NCBI GenBank assembly: GCA_021324455.1 | Contig: JAJPJA010000017.1 | Location: forward strand, 39,611 to 103,610 | Source: Pseudomonadota bacterium | GTDB taxonomy: Bacteria > Desulfobacterota > Binatia > Binatales > Binataceae | DNA: 64,000 bases | Reading direction: 5' to 3' | Shown here: positions 62,615 to 64,000 of the stretch, piece after piece | Layout: each line of letters starts with the position of its first letter | Position numbering within the stretch: position 1 is the stretch's first letter | The notes under the pieces: generated by a model | The model's database searches: none | Told to the model about the DNA's origin: nothing | What the model saw: the letters and a program-made list of their open reading frames with translations, nothing else | Program-made: the position numbers and the translations under genes

Positions 62615-63313
62615 ATGGAACTGGCCAGACCGCAACTGGACGTCGGGCTCTTTACCAACAAGCTCGAAGAAGCGCAGGCGTTTTACGGCGAAAAGCTCGG
62701 CCTTCGGTTCGAGTCGATCCTGCCGGTGGGCGGCGGCTTCAACCAGCATCGCTATCTCTCCAACGGCGGCGTGATCAAAGTGATGCATACGCAAAAGCCG
62801 CTGCCGGCGCGCCGTCCCGGCGGCTACCTGCGCCTGATTATCGCGTCGCCCAACGTGAGCGCGCCGCAAACGCTTGTCGACCAGGACGGCAACAACGTCG
62901 AGCTGGTGCCGCCGGGCCATAACGGCGTCACCCAATTGGAAGTCGTCATCGGCGCGAGCGATCCCGCGATGTTCGAGGCGTTCTATGAGAAGGCCGCCGG
63001 GGCCCAGCGGCTGGGACCCGGGCGCTACAGGGTCGGTGAGACGATCTTCAGCGTTGTGAAGGATGCGGCGGCCAGACCGGCTGCGGCGGCATCGTTTGCC
63101 AACACGCTTGAAACCGTCAACGCGATGGCGGCGCTGGGAATCCGCTATGTTACGCTCCAGGTGCGCAATTGCGACGCCGTGTTCAGCGCGATGACCGGGG
63201 GCGGCGGGTCGGAGGCGCTCAAGCCGGTGTCGGTCGGCAACGTGCTGCGAGTCGGCTTTGTGCACGATCCGGACGGCAACTTCGTCGAGATCGTGCAGCG
63301 TCCACCCGGCTGA
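62615..63313 (+). CDS. VOC superfamily (glyoxalase/dioxygenase) protein with two modules
   Basis: 232 residues. Module 1 (about 1-110) begins LDVGLFTNKLEEAQAFYGEKLGLRFE, the VOC beta-alpha-beta-beta-beta start, and ends DQDGNNVELVPPG; module 2 (about 111-232) has TQLEVVIGASDPAMFEAFYEKAAG and ends DPDGNFVEIVQRPPG. The final D-x-D-G-N/x-x-E motifs supply the metal-binding Glu. The family covers lyases, isomerases and extradiol dioxygenases; which one is unknown. RBS GGAGGAAAG before the ATG. Confidence 0.85.
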   Translation: MELARPQLDVGLFTNKLEEAQAFYGEKLGLRFESILPVGGGFNQHRYLSNGGVIKVMHTQKPLPARRPGGYLRLIIASPNVSAPQTLVDQDGNNVELVPPGHNGVTQLEVVIGASDPAMFEAFYEKAAGAQRLGPGRYRVGETIFSVVKDAAARPAAAASFANTLETVNAMAALGIRYVTLQVRNCDAVFSAMTGGGGSEALKPVSVGNVLRVGFVHDPDGNFVEIVQRPPG

Positions 63314-63436
63314 CGTACCGCGAGCATCCGCCAGAAATTCCATAAGCGCGCAGGAAGCCCCGCCGCTTCCTGATCGTGTTCCGAGGACAGGCACCTCCGC
63401 TTCGCAACGGCCGGGCTATTGCTTTCTGGATCGAGT

Positions 63437-63529
63437 CTATACGGCGGAAGTTTCCGCCGCGCTGGTCTCGACCCAAACTTCGCCGACCGCGACCTTGCAA
63501 TAGAGACAGCCCGGCAAGATCGGCTCCAT
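63437..63529 (-). CDS. Possible small ORF downstream of the hydrogenase subunit
   Basis: In the hydrogenase frame, the reading continues past its TAG for about 41 codons without a stop. From an ATG at 63529 it encodes a 30-residue peptide starting MEPILPGCLYCKVAVGEV and ending TSAV, with a CxxC. No ribosome site is visible. It is either a tiny gene, a former C-terminal extension cut by the stop, or chance. Low confidence. Confidence 0.2.
   Translation of the reverse strand: MEPILPGCLYCKVAVGEVWVETSAAETSAV
63442..63459. terminator. Perfect inverted repeat between converging VOC and hydrogenase genes
   Basis: CGGCGGAA (63442-63449) and TTCCGCCG (63452-63459) form a perfect inverted repeat, so a 7-bp stem with an AGTT loop can form. 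It is in the convergent gap between the VOC protein and the hydrogenase subunit and may end both messages. No T-run follows. Confidence 0.4.
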
Positions 63530-63565
63530 TGGCGCCGAAACGACGTACTTGAAAATGACGCCCGG

Positions 63566-64000
63566 CTATCGCCGCTGCGCAACTCCACGATCGCCAATAA
63601 GCCGCAGGAGTCCGTCGAGAATCGTAACTGGATGCGGCGGACATCCGGGAATCAGGAGATCGATCGGAACAACGCTGCCCGCACCGTTGAGAACCTCGGG
63701 ATGGTCCCTGAACGGGCCTCCCGAGATCGCGCACGCGCCGACCGCGATGACTATTTTCGGATGGGGCACGGCGGCGTAGGTCTTCTCGAGCGCGAGGTGC
63801 ATGCTGCGGGTAACCGGACCGGTGATCAGGAGTCCGTCCGCATGCCGCGGCGACGCCACGAACTGAATGCCGAAGCGTCCCAGGTCGAAAACCACCGTAT
63901 TAAGAACGTTAACGTCAGCTTCGCATCCATTGCAGCCGCCGGCGCTGACCTGTCGGAGTTTGAGCGAACGTCCGAGAATGCGGTGGAGATCGGCGGCCAG
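63566..64000 (-). CDS. [NiFe]-hydrogenase small subunit / NuoB-like 20 kDa protein, C-terminal part (cut by window edge)
   Basis: Reading from the window end gives about 144 residues of a small-subunit-type protein. It contains CNGCEADVNVLNT (proximal-cluster CxxC followed by E), then GLLITGPVTRSM, IVIAVGACAISGGPF and LLIPGCPPHPVTILDGLL. The CxxC is of the hydrogenase type (group 4, HycG/HyfI or EchC-like); complex I NuoB has CC instead. The gene starts outside the window. The hypF-hypA-hypB genes at 24-28 kb would mature the partner large subunit. Upstream operon members are not visible. Confidence 0.85.
   Translation of the reverse strand: MAADLHRILGRSLKLRQVSAGGCNGCEADVNVLNTVVFDLGRFGIQFVASPRHADGLLITGPVTRSMHLALEKTYAAVPHPKIVIAVGACAISGGPFRDHPEVLNGAGSVVPIDLLIPGCPPHPVTILDGLLRLIGDRGVAQRR

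Overview
The window is gene-dense, high-GC DNA from an uncultured, probably Gram-negative soil or groundwater-type bacterium. Lipoproteins, TolC, RND and outer-membrane barrel genes show an envelope with an outer membrane. The mix of monofunctional accD-folC, dprA-topA, many amidohydrolase-2, luciferase-like and acyl-CoA dehydrogenase genes, plus group-4-type hydrogenase parts, resembles metagenome-derived Binatota or related Desulfobacterota-like lineages. That placement is inference. No rRNA, tRNA, phage, IS element, CRISPR array or integrase was recognised.

Layout. 1-5.9 kb: folC (partial), accD, a SnoaL-like protein, a lone HExxH peptidase-like protein, a methyltransferase, a DUF4331 protein and an enoyl-CoA hydratase. 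6.0-9.5 kb: a tight operon of geranylgeranyl-reductase-like flavoprotein, YceI and SDR, facing a polysaccharide deacetylase. 9.7-17.9 kb: envelope genes (outer-membrane barrel, membrane SGNH protein, OpgH-like glycosyltransferase) and a ThDP enzyme. 18.0-23.4 kb: the most distinctive locus, helical-repeat protein - ExbB - ExbD - ExbD - VWA protein. The VWA protein carries a TonB-type SxxxH transmembrane helix, so the VWA domain appears to replace the TonB C-terminal domain. 23.5-27.8 kb: DUF1275 protein and hypF-hypA-hypB. The last 435 bp of the window hold the 3' end of a [NiFe]-hydrogenase-type small subunit, a possible client of these maturases. 29.2-37.9 kb: a two-component system with a sigma-54 activator divergent from a CzcCBA-type metal efflux operon, with a good -24/-12 promoter between them.

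38-49.9 kb: an AlkA-like glycosylase, another barrel protein, a PAP2-like protein lacking its catalytic residues, a ferredoxin/zinc-ribbon fusion, two acyl-CoA dehydrogenases, two amidohydrolases, an LprI-like protein, a BMP lipoprotein and a ferritin-like protein. 50.1-53.7 kb: dprA and topA; topA is interrupted by an apparent one-base deletion before its last three zinc ribbons. 54.1-63.3 kb: an N-acyl-D-amino-acid-deacylase-like amidohydrolase, a secreted AlgH/YqgE-like protein, two luciferase-like oxidoreductases, a Baeyer-Villiger-type monooxygenase, a zinc alcohol dehydrogenase and a double-VOC protein.

Taken together the genes suggest a metabolically versatile organism. Alcohol dehydrogenase and Baeyer-Villiger oxidation, ester or amide hydrolysis, and acyl-CoA dehydrogenase/hydratase steps could break down cyclic or branched organic compounds, next to H2 metabolism and divalent-metal export. 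All functional calls rest on motifs read by eye. No database search was run. Starts were chosen by ribosome binding site, signal peptide and overlap with neighbours.
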